Source of the DNA: an uncultured Tateyamaria sp.
Lineage (GTDB): Bacteria > Pseudomonadota > Alphaproteobacteria > Rhodobacterales > Rhodobacteraceae
DNA length: 64,000 nt
Assembly (NCBI RefSeq): GCF_947503465.1
Contig: NZ_CANNDN010000001.1
Location: forward strand, 1,674,001-1,738,000
Direction of reading: 5' to 3'
The notes under the pieces are model-generated. The model was given only the letters and a program-made list of their open reading frames with translations, searched no databases and had not been told where the DNA came from. Below are positions 61,023 to 64,000 of this stretch, piece after piece. The position numbers and the translations under genes were made by a program. The first letter of the stretch is position 1. Each line of letters opens with the position of its first letter.

Positions 61023-64000
61023 CCCGCTCAAGCGCTGCATCCGCGTCCGGTTTATGCCGGGCGACCGCGTCCGCTTTGACCGGGCCGTAGCCGCGAAATT
61101 CAAGCGGTGCGGCAAGAAATTCGTGCGCTGATGCGCGATCAGCGATGCCGTTGCTCAAGCGCGCCAAGCCGTCGACATACCAGTCAATCAACGCCCGCTC
61201 TTCCCGCCGTTCGGCCATGTAACCAAAGGGGTCCGCCCACGTACCGCGCAGGCGCTTGCCCCGTGCCAGGACCCGCATCATGGCGTGCATCCAAGGGCCG
61301 AAGACCCGTTTGACCGGCCGCCCCCGCGCATCCTTCTTGCGCGACAGGACAGGTGGCGCGAGGTGGTGGCGTACCCGGAAATCACCGTCGAACTGACTGT
61401 CCAGACCGCGAATAAAACCGGTCTGCGTATGCAGGCGCGCGACCTCGTACTCGTCCTTGTAGGCCATCAGCTTGTACAGCGCCCGGGCCGCAAGCACACG
61501 GCTTGCCTCATCAAAGCCGCGGGTAAACTCAAGCACGTCGCGGTAGCGCGCGGCATAGGCCCTGTCCTGATACGCGGTCAGCAACTCTGCCCGGTGCGCA
61601 ATGATCTCATCCATCGTCGCCGGCGTCTTTGCCGCGGACGGCACCTCAAGCAGATCGGGATTTTGCGCCCATATCCGACCGATATCGAACGCGCGCGCAT
61701 TTCGGTCAACCGCCACACCGTTCAACTGGATCGCCTGTTTCAGCGCCATCTCGCTGACAGGTACCAACCCTTTCTGCCACGCAGCACCCAGCAACATGAC
61801 ATTTGCGAACACGCTGTCCCCCAACAGCCGTTCGGCCAATGCGTTGGCGTCCAGCGACCAAAGGTTATCGGACCCGATCACCCCGGCAATCGCCGCTTCA
61901 CGGTCATCCACGCGCAGGCTGGCGTCACGGTGCAGCACCAGATCGCCCGTCGGCATTTCTGCCCGGTTCAGCACCATGCGCGTGCCGCTGTGATAATGGG
62001 CGGACGCCTTGGGTGCCGACGACACAACCACATCGCAGCCGATCACCGCATTCGCAGCGGCGTCTTCGATGCGCACCTGATGCAACGCGTCCGGCGTCTG
62101 TCCCAATCGGATGTAACTGAGAACGGTACCGAACTTCTGCGCAAAGCCGGTGAAATCCAGAACGGACGCCCCGCGCCCCTCAAGATGCGCGGCCATGGTG
62201 GCAAGCGCGCCCACCGTGACCACGCCGGTTCCGCCGACGCCTGTCACCAGCAAGTCAAAAGGTGCTTCAAGCGTGGGCAGATCAGGAAGAGGCAGATCGC
62301 CAAGATGCTGTGCCACGTCAAAGGCTTGCGCCTTGGGCGCTTTGCGCACCGCCCCTTCGACGGTGACAAAGCTGGGACAGAACCCCTTGAGGCAGGACAT
62401 GTCCGCATTGCAGGTCGACTGGTTGATCTTCCGCTTGCGCCCCAGCGGGGTCTCCAACGGCTCGACGCTCAGGCAATTGCTTTCGACCGAGCAGTCACCG
62501 CATCCCTCGCACACCTCGGGATTGATGACGGCAAAGGTTGTGACCGGCGGCAGGCTGCCCCGCTTGCGGCGGCGCCGCTTTTCGGTGGCGCAGGTCTGTT
62601 CAAAGATCAGGACGGTGACGCCGGGAACATCGCGCAAAGTGCGCTGTACCGCATCCAGATCATCACGGTCATGGAAACTGGTCCCCGGCGGGAACGCTGC
62701 GGTTTTGAACTTGCGCACGTCATCCGACACCAGCGCAATGCGGTCGACCCCTTCAGCGCGGGCGGACCACGCAATTGCCTCGACACTCACCGGCCCATCC
62801 ACAGGTTGCCCGCCGGTCATGGCCACCGCGTCATTGAACAGCACCTTGTAGGTGATGTTGGTCCCCGCAGCGACCGCCTGCCGGATGGCGAGGCTGCCCG
62901 AATGATACCATGTCCCTTCACCGAGGTTCTGGAACACATGTTTGCCGCCGTTGAACTTTGATGCTGCCGCCCAAGGCACGCCCTCGCCGCCCATCTGGGC
63001 ATAACCGCCCGTATCCCGGTCCATCCAGGCGGCCATGACATGGCAGCCGATGCCCGACGCGGCGCGCGACCCATCGGGAACCTTGGTCGAGGTGTTGTGC
63101 GGGCAGCCCGAGCAGAAATAAGGGGTGCGCTTGGCGCCTTGAATGTTCAGCAGCTTGGGCGGGCTTTGCAGCGCCTTGGCCCGCGCGGGCAAGTCCAGAT
63201 CGGGCACAAAACCGTGCAACCGCTGCGCGATCAACGGCGCCAGCAGTTTCGGCGACAGCTCTCCGGTCCACGGCACCAGCGGCGCACCTGTTTCATCATG
63301 TTTGCCCACCATACGCTCTGGTATGTCATGGGACAGGTCAAACAGCGCTTCCTTGAGCTGGCTCTCGATGATCCCGCGCTTTTCCTCGATCACCATCACC
63401 TCGCGCTTGCCCCGCGCAAAGGCGCGCGCATCACCCAAGGCAAGCGGCCACACCATGCCGATCTTGTAGATGTCGATGCCACGTGCCTTGCACGTCGCCG
63501 CATCAAGGCCAAGCAGCCGCAGCGCCTCCATCAGGTCCAGGTGCGCCTTGCCGGTGGTGACAAACCCAAAGGGCGCGTCGGCCACGTCATAGATCCGCCG
63601 GTCAATCGGGTTGGCCCGGGCAAAGGCCTGCACGGCGTCCAGCTTGTGGCCGATCCGCAACTCGATCTCGGGGCTGGGCAGGTCCGAGGGGCGGATATGC
63701 AGGCCACCCGGCGGCGCAACATAGTCCGGTTGGGCAAAGACGGGATCGGGCGGCAGAACCAGGGACGCCCCGCTTTCCACGGTTTCCGAGATGGCCTTGA
63801 ACCCCACCCAGGTCCCTGAAAAACGGCTGAGCGCGATGCCCCACGCGCCGAACTCCAGATACTCGGCCACCGATGCGGGGTTCAGCGTTGGCATGAACCA
63901 TGCCATGAAGGCCACGTCGGACTGGTGCGGCATCGAGGACGACACGCATCCATGATCATCGCCCGCCACAACCAGCACCCCGCCCAGGGGCGATGACCCG
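61009..64000 (-). CDS. Indolepyruvate ferredoxin oxidoreductase family protein (partial)
   Basis: A partial gene of about 996 codons; it runs off the right edge. It belongs to the fused indolepyruvate/2-oxoacid:ferredoxin oxidoreductase family. At the edge, GGVLVVAGDDHGC is the start of the conserved pyrimidine-binding region. The TPP-binding domain (FCSGCPHNTSTKVPDG and GIGCHVMAAWMDRD) is followed by the ferredoxin-like cluster CEGCGDCSVESNCLS and CNADMSCLKGFCP. The C-terminal gamma-domain has GVGGTGVVTVGALATMAAHLEG. It would oxidatively decarboxylate an aryl- or branched-chain 2-oxoacid to acyl-CoA, reducing ferredoxin. Confidence 0.9.
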   Translation of the reverse strand, partial: GSSPLGGVLVVAGDDHGCVSSSMPHQSDVAFMAWFMPTLNPASVAEYLEFGAWGIALSRFSGTWVGFKAISETVESGASLVLPPDPVFAQPDYVAPPGGLHIRPSDLPSPEIELRIGHKLDAVQAFARANPIDRRIYDVADAPFGFVTTGKAHLDLMEALRLLGLDAATCKARGIDIYKIGMVWPLALGDARAFARGKREVMVIEEKRGIIESQLKEALFDLSHDIPERMVGKHDETGAPLVPWTGELSPKLLAPLIAQRLHGFVPDLDLPARAKALQSPPKLLNIQGAKRTPYFCSGCPHNTSTKVPDGSRAASGIGCHVMAAWMDRDTGGYAQMGGEGVPWAAASKFNGGKHVFQNLGEGTWYHSGSLAIRQAVAAGTNITYKVLFNDAVAMTGGQPVDGPVSVEAIAWSARAEGVDRIALVSDDVRKFKTAAFPPGTSFHDRDDLDAVQRTLRDVPGVTVLIFEQTCATEKRRRRKRGSLPPVTTFAVINPEVCEGCGDCSVESNCLSVEPLETPLGRKRKINQSTCNADMSCLKGFCPSFVTVEGAVRKAPKAQAFDVAQHLGDLPLPDLPTLEAPFDLLVTGVGGTGVVTVGALATMAAHLEGRGASVLDFTGFAQKFGTVLSYIRLGQTPDALHQVRIEDAAANAVIGCDVVVSSAPKASAHYHSGTRMVLNRAEMPTGDLVLHRDASLRVDDREAAIAGVIGSDNLWSLDANALAERLLGDSVFANVMLLGAAWQKGLVPVSEMALKQAIQLNGVAVDRNARAFDIGRIWAQNPDLLEVPSAAKTPATMDEIIAHRAELLTAYQDRAYAARYRDVLEFTRGFDEASRVLAARALYKLMAYKDEYEVARLHTQTGFIRGLDSQFDGDFRVRHHLAPPVLSRKKDARGRPVKRVFGPWMHAMMRVLARGKRLRGTWADPFGYMAERREERALIDWYVDGLARLSNGIADRASAHEFLAAPLEFRGYGPVKADAVARHKPDADAALERASSR

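Noticed and set aside
61285-62961. 558-codon open frame antisense to the ferredoxin oxidoreductase gene
   Set aside because: The minus strand holds the cysteine cluster and TPP motifs of a known family; the antisense product is basic and motif-free.

Overview
The window looks like chromosomal DNA from an alphaproteobacterium of the Rhodobacteraceae (Roseobacter group). The sequence is GC-rich and densely coded. It carries agl and frc sugar operons of the rhizobial/roseobacter type and a TRAP transporter. Several exported proteins are processed at a family-typical Ala-Asp-Gly-His junction. I see no phage, insertion sequence, CRISPR array or rRNA; the only RNA gene found is one tRNA-Gln. Family assignments come from reading motifs in the translated sequence, without any database search.

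Layout. 1-4230: the end of a nucleoside-type ABC importer operon (ATPase, permease, an unrecognised 89-residue membrane protein, permease, BMP binding protein). 4358-10117: housekeeping and cell-wall genes (GH104-like and GH25 muramidases, a YdcH-like protein, PPK2 polyphosphate kinase, a DUF2461 protein, an aldo/keto reductase and a FAD amine oxidase). 10201-17168: a minus-strand run of redox and peptidase genes (GcvT-type dimethylglycine/sarcosine dehydrogenase, D-lactate/glycolate-type oxidase, gamma-glutamyltransferase, 2-hydroxyacid dehydrogenase). 17267-20712: an SH3 protein, RidA, quinone reductase, MscS channel and tRNA-Gln. 20803-23764: a tightly coupled three-gene operon (PLP ammonia-lyase, M24 hydrolase, Asp/Glu racemase family) that resembles part of an ectoine-utilisation set. 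23952-28266: an RND efflux pair. 28267-33348: a GlxA-type regulator divergent from an acyl-CoA dehydrogenase, ADP-forming CoA ligase and CaiD-like hydratase, suggesting carnitine or gamma-butyrobetaine catabolism. 33345-37005: a di-haem peroxidase without a normal start codon, a Sel1 protein, an ICL/PEP-mutase family enzyme and an AraC regulator.

37361-45091 is the most interesting region. It is a divergent cluster whose flavin reductase, aldo/keto reductase, LLM monooxygenase and GntR regulator match the gene set and order of the sulfoquinovose monooxygenase (sulfo-SMO) pathway known from Agrobacterium. Here the usual ABC importer is replaced by a three-gene TRAP transporter, and no GH31 sulfoquinovosidase is present. 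A Gfo/Idh/MocA protein sits in its place and may be an NAD-dependent sulfoquinovosidase. If so, the cluster would import sulfolipid-derived sugar, release sulfite and deliver glucose.

45205-61022 is a sugar island. A LacI regulator (AglR) and a GH1 glycosidase lie opposite aglEFGAK (alpha-glucoside import and hydrolysis), with two LacI-type palindromes between them. A ROK regulator (FrcR) lies opposite frcBCAK, which here is extended by a PfkB sugar kinase and a D-lyxose/D-mannose isomerase. The window closes inside an indolepyruvate ferredoxin oxidoreductase-type gene. A perfect 16-bp palindrome occurs three times inside unrelated genes and always encodes Val-Pro-Ala-Gly-Thr in the same frame; this is unexplained.
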